A DNA stretch of 64,000 bases from Bromus sterilis (Eukaryota > Streptophyta > Magnoliopsida > Poales > Poaceae). Below, one piece after another: positions 47,948 through 60,190 of the stretch. A program made the translations under genes and the position numbers. Numbering within the stretch: position 1 is the stretch's first letter; each line of letters starts with the position of its first letter. Under the pieces are notes generated by a model, which saw only the letters and a list, made by a program, of their open reading frames with translations, had not been told where the DNA came from and ran no database searches. The DNA lies in NCBI GenBank assembly GCA_950022295.1, contig OX465597.1, positions 394,945,016-395,009,015 of the forward strand. Direction: 5' to 3'.

Positions 47948-48766
47948 TGTCGGGACCCGGGGTTAGCGTATGTAATTCCAGTCATGATACAATCACATGG
48001 AGAGCCGAGAGCTGTACCCACTTGTCTAAGCAGACAAGGCCAAGCACAGAACACTCTCGGAAAGCATCAAACGTGAGGGGCATCCCATCCACGCCGGATG
48101 ATCAACTGAGATGGGTCCTCATCGCCCGCTCACAAGTCTAAATGATTGTGGGTGGTGAAATCCCATACTCATAAACAAGTCGCCTCAACCATGTTATCGA
48201 TTGAATCCTAACTCTTACATATACTTACTCCATCCCGATCACTTAGTCGGGGTCTAGGGCGGGCTCGATCATACAACAAAGTGTGCACGTGACAAAGTCA
48301 CGAGGAATCGCATCGCGATGCCCCAAGCTCCGCACATCTAAGGGCCACTTGGTGTATAAAAGACCGCCAGCCAGATCACAACTAAGGTCTCGAAAACATG
48401 CCCAAATACTTTTATAAATACTAGGTGACCAGTAGCTAGCCACATATAGGATTTGGACATTTTTGAAATTCAATATATTTTGAATTTCAATTCAAATAGG
48501 GTTATTTTAATTTTCCAAAGCACTGTTTGAATTGTAGAAATTTCCTGGAGTGTGGGAAAATAACCAAACCACTTTAAAAATGATCAGCATCATTTATAGG
48601 AATTTTCCAAATATTCAAATGATTTTTGGAAAAAGATTTTTATCTGGCCATTTCAAATAATTTCTCAGGGCTTTCTGCTTCCCCATTTTTGAATTTCCTT
48701 TGAATTTTTGCATGATGCAAAGGGCACAAACAAACCCTAGCACTTACCCTAGTTGGGGTTCTGACA
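47948..48766 (-). repeat. Chr2 5' LTR with a large internal deletion
   Basis: 47948-48396 matches 39091-39540, and the rest matches about 42655-43020. The join lies at about 48397 in GAAAACATGCCC. The missing middle includes the palindrome pair, dyad and GC-rich island, so this copy has probably lost its promoter. Confidence 0.92.
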
Positions 48767-48771
48767 TCATT
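48767..48771. repeat. Target-site duplication TCATT, right of Chr2
   Basis: It matches 39082-39086; A3 internal DNA continues after it. Confidence 0.9.
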
Positions 48772-50916
48772 GGAGTATACAAGCCAAGTTTTATAGTGTA
48801 AGGGTCCCCACATAGCTATATGCATGTATGATAATCTCTATGCATAGTACAAGATATAAGAGGGAGTACGAGTGTGGAACTCTCAAAAGAAATAGTAGTG
48901 TGCCCCCTTCTCTCTTTTTATTTCTTTTTTCTCCATTTTCTATTTTTTGTATTTTTTTGGTGGCCTCAATGGCTCTTTCTATTTAACTCTCATTTTTCCT
49001 CTTTGGGAACTTTTCCTCACTTTAGGGGCAACACTCTATATTACAAGATGTATAGAAGATCTTTCATACTTTACAAAAGTACTCAACATAAAGAAGATCA
49101 AGTTATCATGATGTATGCAAATGTATGCCTCTTCCAGTGTATCAGGATATGCAATGATACTAGCGCGTCATCTAGCAATGATTAGGGCAAGGCCCAACTA
49201 ACATGCGGCTCATCGATCAAGAAAAAGCATGTATGACATGAAGATCAAGTCATGAGATGGTGGATGTTGCGTGGCAATATATCTCGGAAAGGCTATGGGA
49301 ATGCCTTGATAGGTAGGTATTGTGGCTGTTTTGAGGAAGGCTGTAAGGAGGTTTATGATGACAGAGCGTCTCATGCCAATGGTTTGGATACACCGGCGGG
49401 TAGGCGCCAACTCTCAGAGCGAGAAAAGGCAACACACGACACTGAAGAGGCTAGCAAAAATGAGGAGGTGGAAGTTTCAACTTTCGAATACTTACATTAT
49501 TCCGAAGAACTCATGCACTTATTATCGGTAACTCTCAATCTAAACAGGAGGTTCACAAAGAGACAAGTACCCCGAGGAGGAGTGTATGGGGGTTTTGTTA
49601 TACTTCCGCATCTTCGACTCATGGTACGTGAGTGTACTCTAATATCCGATCCCTCCAAAGATTAGTGATCCATCTAGTAGCTAGAGTTCTCAACTAGTTT
49701 TTGTAGTTTTTCAAAAATAAACACGGATTTCCCAAAATATAACATCTATCACTAATAGGATAAAGCTCTTGACACCAAAAGTTCAAACATTACTCAAAAC
49801 AGTACCTCAAAGCTATTGCAAGTTACTACTACAATTGAATAGCAACCTCAATTACCTACTTTAAGTGAAGACACACAACTCAGTGCAACAAGCCAACTCC
49901 CTAAACAAGATAGACATGAAAATTCAAGAGAGTTCCAACAACAACCTAAACAAAATCTCTTAAAAAGATAAGCATGAAAACTAAGAGCTAAACATGACAA
50001 CAGCTACGAAAAGATAAAAGAATACACAACAAAAAGAAACATTGGCATGAAAATCCTATGATGTGTTCTAGTTTAAAGTGGAGCGTGTTTCTCTCCCACA
50101 CAAAGAAAGTTGGGTTCTAACTTGTTATGAACATCAAGCAAAGCTAAAGAAAACTAAAAAGTAAAGACCAAGATGCTCCAAGCATAGCACATAACGCATG
50201 AAGTGATAAAAATATAGTGGAACGAGGGACGAACTGATAATTTTTGATGGAGAAGGGTATGCATGGGGGCATCCCCAAGATTAGATTCTTGAGTCTCCTT
50301 GGATATTTTTTGGGGTGCATAGGGGCATCCCCAAGCTTGAGTGTTTGGAACTCCCGGATCTTCTTTCATCATCTTCCTTCGCACACTTGAAAACTCCCTT
50401 CATACATAACTCATCATAAGCTGATTAGAGAGGTTAGTACCCATAATAAAACAATTTACCTCTACTGGAAATAAATATAATCTTGAAGAGCTGCTGCTTC
50501 TCAAGATTTGCAAAAAAAATTTGCAAAGAAAAAGCTAGCGCGAGACTTGCAAAACTGCGACAAGGCAAGACAGGGCAGAATCTATGAAAAACATACCAGC
50601 AGGTAGTAAATAATTTTTTGGGGTACTTCTGCAACTCAAATCAAAAAGATGATCAGGTGATTTTAGCCGAATTTTTTGTCCAAGGACAGAATCTGTTTTC
50701 TGGATAGCACATCATGACTTTTGAACTTTCTTGCAATCGGCGGCTAAAGTTGGCACAAATCTTGAAAATAAAGATACAATGATGTTGCTACAGTAGTAAC
50801 AATCATCAAGACCACTAAAAACAGAAGGAAAAACATCTTCGGTTTCCTCCCAAGAAGCGCTTTCTTTTACGCCTTTGAGCTAGCCAAGAAGCAAAAAGAT
50901 CAAGTTTTATCGAGTG
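48772..50916 (-). other. A3 internal noncoding DNA right of Chr2
   Basis: It is homologous to 25040-27198 of A1, including a pyrimidine tract near 48890-48960. No gene is supported. Confidence 0.8.
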
Positions 50917-51160
50917 CTAGAGAATAGCTAGCCCGTGTAACGGACTCAATAGGTAACTTAATATTCTTCCTAGGGAAGTTTTCCATCCCATTTTTGAGAG
51001 GGAATTAAATTTTATATTCTCGTCTTTCATATCAATGAAAGCACCAACGGTGCGAAGAAAAGGACGTCCCAAAATAATTGGATATAAGGGTTGACACTCA
51101 ATGTCCATAATAGTAAAATCAGCGGTAACATAATATTCATTGACAATAATAAGAACATCA
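50917..51160 (-). pseudogene. A3 protease fragment
   Basis: The frame matches the C-terminal part of the A1 protease: VLIIVNEYYV, FTIMDIECQP and the IILGRPFLRTVGA strand. The DxG active-site half is absent because a deletion at about 51160 joins this point directly to the middle of the 5' LTR. Confidence 0.8.
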
Positions 51161-51502
51161 CCAGGAGTCCAGGAGGCCTCCCAGCGCGACCCCACCCTAG
51201 GCCGTGCCCCCTGGCCGCCTAGGCAACAGGTGGGGCACCTCTGGACCCCCTTCGGGCGTCTGGAAGCTTCCGGTACGCTAATTTTTTTTATATTTTTCCC
51301 GGAATTTTTCAGGCACCTTAAGTAATGGGAAAACCTGAAATATAAAAACAACAAAAAGTAGAAACTGGCATTGGGGTGCACTGAGTTAATAGGTTAGTCC
51401 AAATATGATCAAAAGTGCATGAAAGTGTATCAAAAGCATAGAAATATCACCCAAAACATGCATGGAGCAAGCAAAAATTATAGATAAGTTTGGGACGTAT
51501 GA
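51160..51502 (-). repeat. A3 5' LTR remnant
   Basis: It matches the outer end of the 3' LTR from about 38067 to 38395. The terminus reads GACGTATGA, with the usual CA mutated to GA, then CACGA. Confidence 0.85.
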
Positions 51503-51635
51503 CACGACCACCAACTTACACAGGTCATCACATGACCACCAACTTGCACGGGTCATCGCATGGCCACCATCCTGCACGGGTCATCGCATGACCACCAACT
51601 TGGCACGATCATCAAACCGGGTTCATGTTGATCCA
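51503..51635. repeat. Hairpin minisatellite, right half, and LTR3 end
   Basis: Dyads of the same 15-base form lie at 51523-51537, 51551-51565 (one mismatch) and 51579-51593, spaced 28 bp. CACGA plus CCACCAACT completes the unit cut at 36772. After about 51600 the array decays into LTR3 sequence and then meets Chr3. Confidence 0.85.
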
Positions 51636-51639
51636 TTGT

Positions 51640-54600
51640 CGGGGTCTCGGGCGGGCTCGATAGTACTACGAAGTGTGCCACGTGACGGAGTCACAAGAAA
51701 TCGCATCGCGATGCCCCAAGCTGCACACATCTCAGTGCCACTTGGTGTAACAAAGACCGCCAGAAAGAACACAATTAAGATATCGAACCCACACTAAGAC
51801 ATGCACGTTATAAACATACACGCAACATGCATGCCAAGTGTATTACAGCAGGTAACACAACATGAACTCTACAAAGTCATAGTTTTATTGCATCTTCTAA
51901 ACTGAGCAGACATAGTAGTTGTATTACAAGCAGAGATCACATGACTGTGATCCAACATTACATCAAAAAACAATGGAAGCAAGTTATGTCTTAGTAAAGA
52001 TAAGGTTAACAAATGGCTTAAGAAGCCTGGAAGAAAATACAACGACCCTCCAAAGGAACCAGGCTACTTTCTGTAACAATACGACTTAGTCGGCGTTGAG
52101 CTCGAGGTAGAGGCCACCATCAGGGTCAGTGGTCTCATCTCTAAAAAAAAGAATAAGCAAACGTGATTACAAAGACGTACTCAGCAAGACTTACATCAGA
52201 ACTATACTACTCACGCTCAGGTATCAAGGCAAAGGGAGGTGGGGTTGTAATGCCGAAGTGCCAGCTTTGACTTGGCTAACCTGAACTACGATTGCCAGAG
52301 GTGAGGTGAGAAGCGCACACGAGTCCATCTAATCTGGATCACCACATCAATACACTAACATGGATTCTTCCTTGACTTCCCACAAGGAAGCAACCCAAAG
52401 CACTCACACTTATCTTGGCAATTTTAGAGTATCCATTAAAGTTGTCCAATAATCAAGCATAGGTATCCAATTTTAGAGTATCCATTACCGCGGACACGGC
52501 TATTCGAATAGTTTGTTAACCTTCCAAGGGTGTAAACTACACACACATGACCATCAGTTACCGCCAAGTACTCGTCACCATTCAGGGGGTGCCGGCGAGG
52601 ATGTTCACCACAACACTTCGCTCACAACCGGTCTATTCTAGGAGTCGACTATCTGAGGTAGATCCCGCTCGAGAGTCCGGCCGGATCAACGATACGGACT
52701 CAGACACTATAGGCAACCGAGACGCCATCCAAGAAGATGGTTTCACTCCCTGACAGGTGCACCCACATATCGATATGATGCAACCTTTCATTCATTATTT
52801 TTCTATGCATATGCCAAATAGAAAACCCGAACTAATGTGACTCCTCGGCGTCAACACAGATTGAGGTAATAGGCCGAGAGGGGTCAGTGAGCCCAATGTG
52901 TGGTTGAACTCTTTGTCTTGGATTACCATAGAAGAACTCGGGCATAAGGAGGTGTTCAACGAGACAACCCACTGTGTGACCTTACACAGCCTCTCATCAT
53001 TCACCTTGTTTAGGTCAAGTTCACCAACACGTTAACACCAGCATCATCATGATTACCATCCCGACTCACATCAAAGTAACCTCATTGTAACACTATGCAT
53101 GCAATAAGCAGTAACAGTTGCAGGGGCCACATGATCAACATTCAACTCCTACATCTGCTAGGATTGTGGTTTGCTTAATACAGTGACAAAATGATAGGTC
53201 ATGCATCGGAATGGGTTCATCTATGCGGTAGAACGTATCAAGGTGATCTCCTAAACATGCATAAGCGAGACTGAGAGGGAAATGGGTTTTTATAGACATG
53301 ATCAATGGGGTTTTCTTGCCTTGCTGAAAAAACACCGGTTATCGATCTTCTGCTTCATGGGGTGACCTCCGTCTCGGAACACTGTTACCAAAGCAATCAT
53401 CAACATTGGGGGGCAACATCGAAAGTAAAATTCACAAGCACATGTTAAGGTGGTGATATTAGCTATATGGTACTAATATGTTGACAATTCAATTTAATTC
53501 AAGTGTATTGCAAAAGATTTGCAAATTCAAACTCCAAATTCAAATTCAAATTATGACATATGCACATTTGCTACTATTGCCCCATTTTAAAATGGTCAAA
53601 CATATAAACAAATTCCATATTCATAATCCTTGTATTTTCTTGATAATTTTTCATATATTATTTGTCCAGTTTGGAGTTAGTATGAATTTTCTATGATTTT
53701 CCAAAGTATATACATTTTTCTGCAATTTACTGAATTAAATTTAATCAGGACAGAGGCTTTATTGCGTGAGCATGAACTCGTGCTAACATGGGGGGCCTCT
53801 AACCAGTGGGGCCCTGCTGTCAGTGTCTCTGTGTTAAACATGGGGGTTAGTTTAATTTAAACGATTTAGTTAAGGGGTTGGGCCCAGAGGTCAGTGGGCG
53901 AATAGGGGGGATTAGGCCCTAATCACACTGGCTAGCCGTCATTTAGCCGCCGATGGCCACGGGAGGGCACGGGGAGGCTACAAAAACGTAGCCCGCGTGC
54001 TCCCGCGTCTAGTGATGCCATGAGGGGGTCTCGAGGAGGCCTGAGGCCATGACGACGTCGATGTGCGCGGCGGCCGGAGCACCTGGACAGAGGAACTCGG
54101 TGGCCAGGGCACGGGGAGATTCATGAGAGGGGGCAAAAGGAAGAGGGTATCACCCCGCTTGCGATGGAGAGGACGGGAGGTCGGCGGAGGTCTGTCGGCG
54201 GCGAATCAACGACGGTGAACTTGCGGCTTCGACGGCAGCTCGTGGAGGAATCCGGCGACTACGGGGCGAGGAAGCTGGCCATCTTCTGCTCGAAGACGGA
54301 GTCGTCGACGCTGCGCCTGATGGACAAGGTCCTAAGGGCTATGGCGCTCGGTGGCCACGCTAGTGCGTGATCGCGCTCCGGCGATCTCTCGGTTAGCCAA
54401 GCAATCCGGAGAGGGTGAGGGGGAATAGGGTCCAGAGAGAGGGAGGAAAGGAATGGCGTGTGTGTGTGCCATCTCCTTGGCACGGGAAGGGGGCAGGGGG
54501 CGGCCTAGGAGTGCCTCGGTGGCCACGGCGACATCGGCATGCTCTCCACCGAGCAGCTTGTCGTCGCCGGGGTAGACGGCAAGGGAGTGGGGTGGGTTTG

Positions 54601-55110
54601 GGCCGTGGGGAACTAGTTGGGCCCGAGGCCTAGGTTGGTGGGCTCTCTTTCTTTTATTATTTTCTCTCTGTAAATGTTTTTGTTATTTATTTTCTTTCCT
54701 TTGTTTTCCTCTGAATAAAATAGCAAAGCAATTTATAAAATACCCAAAACTTTTATGTGGCCTTACATAACATGTAGCTAGCCACTCACATGTTTTAAAT
54801 ATTTTTGAAATTCAAACAATTTGAATTTGAAATCAAATTGGGGTTTAAGTTAATTTCTAAGCCCTGTTTGGGTTTTCGTAAAATTCCATGGGCATGAATT
54901 GGGTCCCATAACACATGGAACATGATCATGCACATTTTCAGAGGTTTTACAAATATTCAAATGGATTTTTGGAAGAAATTTTTATCTAGCCATTTGAATT
55001 AAATTCAATTAGGGCTTTCTGCTTTCCCCATTTGGATTTCATTTGAAATTTTTTGCATGATGCAAAGGAGCACTTGAAACCTAGCACATACCTAAACTTG
55101 GGTTGTGACA
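51640..55110 (-). repeat. Chr3 3' LTR, outer end missing
   Basis: It aligns with 39393-43020 of Chr2. It has the palindrome pair (52488-52511), the dyad near 51943-51961 and a GC-rich island at about 53760-54650. The inner end GGTTGTGACA is at 55110, followed by a degenerate polypurine tract. Confidence 0.88.
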
Positions 55111-58108
55111 ACTCGACCCCACTCAAAAGAATCTTGTCTCGAGATTCAGAGGAAGGTGGGGTACTCGGCACGGAGGCGGTCTTCTCTTTCCCATGTAGCT
55201 TCTTTCTTGGAGTTGTGTGACCATTGCACTTTCAGAAACTTGATTTTCTGACGACGAGTGACAAGCTCTACGGAGTCAAGAATATGAACGGGGTACTCTC
55301 GATAAGAAAGGTCATCTTGGAGATCAAGTGTTTCATGGTCGACTTCGCGGATGGGTTCCTTGAAGCAACGCCTTAGTTGTGACACATGGAATACATGTAC
55401 TCGGGAAAGGTGAGGGGGTAGTTCAAGTTGGTAGGCAACTTCTCCACGTTTATCAAGAATGCGGAAAGGTCCGACGTAACGTGGGGCCAATTTTCCTTTA
55501 ATACCGAAGCGTTGGGTTCCCTTCAGAGGAGTAACCCGAAGGTAAACCTTCTCGTCCAGATTGTAGATTTCTTGCCTATGATGACGATCATAGTAGCTAT
55601 TCTGACAAGACTAAGCGGCTTTCAATTGCTCGCGAACAATGCGAAATTTCTCTTCTGCTTCCTTGATCATATCCGGTCCAAAGAATTGTCTTTCATCGGT
55701 TTCTGACCAATTTAAGGGTGTTCGACATCGTCGTCCATAGAGGAGTTCAAAAGAAGCCATGTTCAGACTAGATTGGAAACAATTGTTATAAGAAAATTCG
55801 GCAAATGGAAGAGATTTCTCCCAATTATTTCCGAAAGATATAACATAAGCTCTGAGCATGTCTTCCAGAATTTGGTTAACCCTTTCATCTTGACCGCTAG
55901 ACTGGGGATGGAAAGTTGTACTAAAGGAGATATGAGTTCCCATAACATTCTGAAAGCTTCCCCAGAATCTAGAGGTGAAAAGGCTACCACGATCAGAATT
56001 GATTTCCAAAGGAACACCATGAAGAGACACAATTCTAGAGACATAAAAGTCCGCTAACCGGCTAGTACTTATAGACTCACGAACTGGAAGGAAGTGAGCA
56101 ACTTTAGAGAGTCGATCAATGACCAGGAAAATGGCATCATTTCCTTTCTTGGTTTTTGGAAAGCCGGTGATGAAGTCAATACCGACTTTGTCCCATTTCC
56201 ACTCGGGAATAGGCAATGGTTGAAGAGTACCAGCAGGTCTTTGGTGTTCTGCCTTAATGCGACGACAAATTTCACATTCAGAAACATATTGAGCAATGTC
56301 TCTCTTCATCCTAATCCACCAAAATCCCTTGCGTAGATCTTGGTACATTTTCGTGCCACCGAGATGAATTGAGAGGGGTGTGTCATGAGCTTCTTTGAGT
56401 ATGAGTTTCCATAGAATCCTATTCTAAGGTAATACCAAACGATTTTGAAAGAATACCGTTCCTTTGCCATCCGTGGAAAAACATTTAGCAACTCCGCTAG
56501 CAATGTTCTCCTTGATCCGGCGAACACCTTGTGCACGCCTTTGGGAAACTGTGATTTGATCCTCAAGGGTTGGTTTCACCACCAAGTTGAAATGAGATGC
56601 ACGAGGAACAATCTCGAGATTGAGCTTTCGAAATTCCTCATGAAGAAGGGGTTGATACTGTTGTAACATGAGGTTTTTACAATACGACTTACGACTTAGT
56701 GCATCAGCCATGTCATTGGCTTTGCCTGGGGTGAAAGAAGTTCCTAAGTCATAATATTTTATCAACTCTATCCAGCTTCTTTTCCAGAGATTAAGATCTG
56801 GCTGGGTGAATATGTATTTGAGGATTTGGTGATCAGAATAGATCTGGCAATGGTTACCAAGGAGGTAATGTCACCAAGTTTTCAGGGCATGAACTACGGC
56901 AGCGAGTTCAAGATCATGGGTAGGATAGTTCTCTTCATGTGGCCACAACTGGCGTGAAGCATAAGCTACCACTTGCCGATCTTGCATAAGTATGCATCCT
57001 AACCCTTACCGTGAAGCATCACAATAGATCTCGAAATCCTTTTTTTGTGTCTGGAGGTGCAAGTATGGGTGCAGAAATCAATCTTCTCTTCAGCTCTCGA
57101 AAGCTTTCCTCGCACTTGGGGTCCATTCGAATTTCTTATATTTCTTGAGGAGTTCAGTAAGAGGCTTTGCAACTTTGGATAAGTTCTCAACGAAGCAGCG
57201 GCAATAGCTTGCTAAGCCAAGAAAACTCCTAACTTGCTTAACCGATTCAGGTGGAGTCCACTCAAGGACGGCCATAACTCTCTCGGGATTCACAGCAATG
57301 CCTTTCGTAAAAATAACGTGGGCTAAGTAGGTCACTTCTGGTAGCCAAAATTCGCACTTAGAAAACTTGGCATATAGGCTATGCTCTCAAAATTTCATCA
57401 ATACCAGCCTAAGATGTTTTGCGTGCTCTTCTTCGTTCTTCGAGTAGATGAGAAAGTCATCAAGATAAACTACGAAAAATTTATCTAAGTACTCCATGAA
57501 GATCGAATTCATCAAGCGCGAGAAAGTGGCGGGGGTGTTGGTTAAACCGAAGGACATGACGGTATACTCATAAAGACCATAACGAGTAGTGAAAGACGTT
57601 TTAGGAATGTCCTTGTTTCTGATTTTGATTTGATGATAACCTAATTTCAAATCCATCTTGGAGAACACATAGGATCTCGCAAGTTGATCATAAAGATCAT
57701 TGATCCTGGGAAGTGGGTACTTGTTCTTTATCGTCGCTAGATTTAGCGGACGATAGTCTATGCACATCCTTTCTGTTCCATCTTTCTTCGTTACGAACAG
57801 AACCCGGCAACCCATGGAGATGAGCTAGGGCATATGAAGCCTTTTGCCAACAAAGCTTTGAGTTGGATTTTAAGCTTAGCTAACTCATGTGGGACCATTC
57901 TATATGGGCGTATGGAAATTGGGGCGGTGTCTGGCATAAGATCAACTATGAATTCTACACATCTGTCGGGTGGTAAGATTTGAGGATTTGGATTACTGGA
58001 TAGTTTTCCTGAGGATAACCATGGCTTACTAGGGCTTACAACAGATATGTCAGAGTAGGAAAGTACCCCAACATGATGTTTAGTGTGGTTATTCTGGCTA
58101 GAAGACAT
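55111..58108 (-). pseudogene. Chr3 pol remnant: RT, RNase H, integrase, chromodomain-like tail
   Basis: Frames in order are 58108-57791 and 57815-57387 (RT with PPDRCVEFIVDL, MCIDYRPLNLATI and VYLDDFLIYS), 57335-57090 (VKQVRSFLGLASYC), a broken RNase H stretch 57090-56770 (frame unclear), 56765-56424 (RNase H end with GKANDMADALS), 56348-55611 (integrase with CEICRRIKAEHQ, GIDFITGFPK, SDRGSLF, GQDERVNQ) and 55490-55146 (GPFRILDKRGEVAYQ, VQWSHNSKKEATW). They are separated by frameshifts and stops. The TAG at 55611-55613 sits at the same codon as the Chr2 stop at 43535-43537. Gag and protease are absent. Confidence 0.88.
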
Positions 58109-58260
58109 CTAAAGTTGGAGGAAGAACTACAAATGCATCAATATAGGTTTCTAGAGTAAAACCTACACCGAACTCTACGGAACTGTCGGGTATGCCACCT
58201 AGCAATTCTTCTGGAAAGACAAATGAAATAGAGGGAAGGATTTTGCAAATGCATCAGATT
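57976..58260. other. Scrambled junction replacing gag and protease in Chr3
   Basis: Short pieces from elsewhere in pol are joined here. A second, diverged copy of the FPEEL...VEF linker is near 58175-58215, and an ATGGCTTACT piece near 58018 resembles protease DNA. ACAAATGCATCA-like words occur at about 58130 and 58245. This looks like filler DNA from repair of a break. Confidence 0.5.
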
Positions 58261-58626
58261 ATGAAGAAACCTGGGATGACTCGGACAACATAACGGCTGT
58301 AATTTGCAAGAGAAGTGAAAATTCTTACAACATAACAACAACACTTACATAGGAAGTCTCAAAATAGGAAGCACAACAACTCTAGACAAACGAACACAAC
58401 TTTGCTACGGCTAAAAGGAAGCAATCAACGAGATGTTCTAGTAAGACATAGATGAGCCTAGTCATATCTTCTCGTACAAAAGATGAGGGTGACTAAGAAC
58501 ACAGATCGATAAAGGTAAGGACAAAAAAGAAGCCTTACGTTGTTCCCTTACACCCAAAGTAACTATATAACTATAGAATGCTAGAACCGACTTCGACCAA
58601 GGTTTGATAATCCTACAGACAGTCCT

Positions 58627-58638
58627 GCTCTGATACCA
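58627..58638 (-). promoter_or_regulatory. Chr3 primer-binding site (initiator tRNA-Met)
   Basis: TGGTATCAGAGC on the minus strand, 4 bases from the LTR remnant that starts at 58643. Confidence 0.9.
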
Positions 58639-58642
58639 AGTT

Positions 58643-58886
58643 TGTGGGGACCCGGAATATGCGTATGTAATTCCGGTCACAACTCAATCATATGGAGAGC
58701 CGAGAGCCATACCCACTTGTCTAAGCAGAGAAGGCCAAGTACAAGACACTCTCAGAAAGCTCGAACGTGAGGGGCATTCCATCCAGGCCCGGATGATCAA
58801 CTGAGATGGTCCTCATCGTCCTCTCAGAAGTATAATGCTTATGGGTGGTGAAATCCCATACTCATAGACAAGTCGCCTCAACCATA
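58643..58886 (-). repeat. Chr3 5' LTR remnant
   Basis: It matches the first 240 bp or so of 47948-48190 and ends abruptly at about 58886. Confidence 0.85.
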
Positions 58887-59703
58887 TTGAGAATTGACGG
58901 GGATCAGCCCCGGCAAATCCCATGGTCAGGGACCCTGGGTTAGTCATAGAGAAGGCACAGGTTGGACGATACTCGTCGGCTAACAGGAGAATCACTTCCT
59001 GCTCGATATTATTGCGTGAGGGGGCGATTACAGTGGAGGCCAAGGCGAGTTCTCGCAAGACCAGGTGAGTAGATGTGTATTGGATTGGTCTGGATATCTC
59101 CCCTCCTAGCCTTTATATACTAGGCTAGGTCTCGGGGAGTCCGTGCTAGGTTACAAAGATAATTTCCTAGTTCTAGTCTTGCCTTGTACGCCAAGTTATG
59201 CCTTCCATATTAGTCACAGACTCCTACGTCGGTGCTTTGTCGGGCCAGTCGTGGACCTGTTGTGGCTTCCTAGCGGTTCTTCTGTCTTCGAATACACCGG
59301 GTATCCTCATACGCAGGAGTCGTATAGTCACCTCCTCGTCAGTAGCCCCCGAGTGCCTGGGGAATCGAAGAGTCGCGCAGGGACTTAAATTTGTCCACAC
59401 TTTATCGTTTGTAGGCGCGGCATTGCCGCGGGTCACTGGCAGTTTTGAGCCATGACAATACCTGTTTCGAGGGATTGCTAAGATGAAAGGGCCCAAGGAG
59501 TCGACTGGTCAAGCCTTGGTGAATTGCGCTAGTGGCAAATACCGCAGTAGCCCAATCAAGCTCACGTCCCTCGACATGAACTTGGAACGACCGGTGTCAA
59601 GCAAAGTCATGCCGCTGCAGGTCGTATAGGATCATTTGCTGCCAGTCTAAGTAAATAGCCTGAGCGCGTTCGCTCGGCTCTTTCTATCATGCGAGCGCAT
59701 GGA
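58887..59703. other. Unclassified LTR-like repeat, no gene
   Basis: The sequence matches nothing else in the window. It has a CTTTATATACTAGG TATA-like site near 59112-59125 and a GTAGCCCCCGAG motif near 59340, both reminiscent of grass retrotransposon LTRs. The frames on either strand are short and show no protein motif. It is bounded by truncated Chr3 and by the CACTA terminus. Confidence 0.35.
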
Positions 59704-59910
59704 CACTACTAGGAGAAAGGCTAGTAGTAGCGCCCCCTTTTGCCTTATCAGTAGCGCCCTGGGGCGTGCTACTGCTAGCATGCTACAGCTAATTTGTAGC
59801 AGTAGCGCGCGTACGCACCCGCTACTACTAGACCAGTAGCGCCACCCTTTAGAGCCCGCTACTACTAATACCAGTAGCGCGTACAGGTGACAGGGCGCTA
59901 CTGGTATTTA
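59704..59910. repeat. CACTA terminal and subterminal repeats
   Basis: The words AGTAGCGC and its reverse GCGCTACT, and the wider CCAGTAGCGC and CGCTACTACTA, recur at least seven times in about 190 bp in both orientations. Such arrays are binding sites for the TNPA-type protein in En/Spm. Confidence 0.8.
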
Positions 59911-60052
59911 ATTTTCATTTTCTGTTTCTTTTTCCCATCGTATTTTTGCTGTATTTGTCCAGGTATTATACAATCTAGTCTCATACACATACACAGGTTT
60001 TCTACAGAGTACAAATCTCATCATATCATACACATACAATAATCTGATGACC

Positions 60053-60070
60053 ATATATATATATATATAT
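60053..60070. repeat. AT dinucleotide run
   Basis: Nine AT units sit in the noncoding part of the CACTA element between the subterminal repeats and the first gene. The rest of 59911-60190 holds nothing I can name. Confidence 0.8.
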
Positions 60071-60190
60071 CATCATGATCTCTCATATCCAACACAAATG
60101 ATGTCTCTCATCATGTCATCTCTAAAATAGCGATAGAAGTTGTCACAATATCTTAAATACATGCAAATACAAGCAAGTTTTATCATCCAT

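Larger units (their letters stand above)
39091..48766 (-). mobile_element. Chr2: chromovirus with very unequal LTRs
   Basis: A full-length insertion with TCATT duplications, primer site, gag-pol and polypurine tract, all on the minus strand. The 3' LTR is 3,930 bp, but the 5' LTR is only 819 bp through an internal deletion of about 3.1 kb. The leader between LTR and gag is 469 bp, without the pre-gag frame of Chr1. Gag-pol has one frameshift and three stops, fewer lesions than Chr1. Confidence 0.93.
36773..51502 (-). mobile_element. A3: Athila-like element, split by Chr2 and missing its 5' half
   Basis: The left (3') LTR is 36773-38395. Internal DNA 38396-39086 and 48772-51160 is continuous once Chr2 is removed. 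Only the outer 343 bp of the right (5') LTR remain (51160-51502). CACGA at 36768-36772 and 51503-51507 are the target duplications and prove that both ends belong to one insertion. The primer site, gag, half the protease and most of the 5' LTR were lost in one internal deletion. Confidence 0.88.
51636..58886 (-). mobile_element. Chr3: truncated chromovirus lacking gag
   Basis: The 3' LTR, pol from RT to the chromodomain-like tail, primer site and a 244-bp piece of the 5' LTR remain. The left edge starts about 300 bp inside the LTR and the right edge is cut after CTCAACCATATTG. Gag, zinc knuckle and protease are replaced by a short scrambled segment. No target duplications can be checked. It has the most lesions of the three chromoviruses. 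Confidence 0.88.

Noticed and set aside
54164..54370. Frame of 68 codons in the Chr3 LTR that looks protein-like
   Set aside because: It is not conserved in the Chr1 or Chr2 islands and sits in truncated LTR DNA.
58887..59703. Possible host-gene fragment between Chr3 and the CACTA end
   Set aside because: The frames are short, no splice pattern or domain is seen, and the TATA-like and GTAGCCCCCGAG words resemble retrotransposon LTRs.
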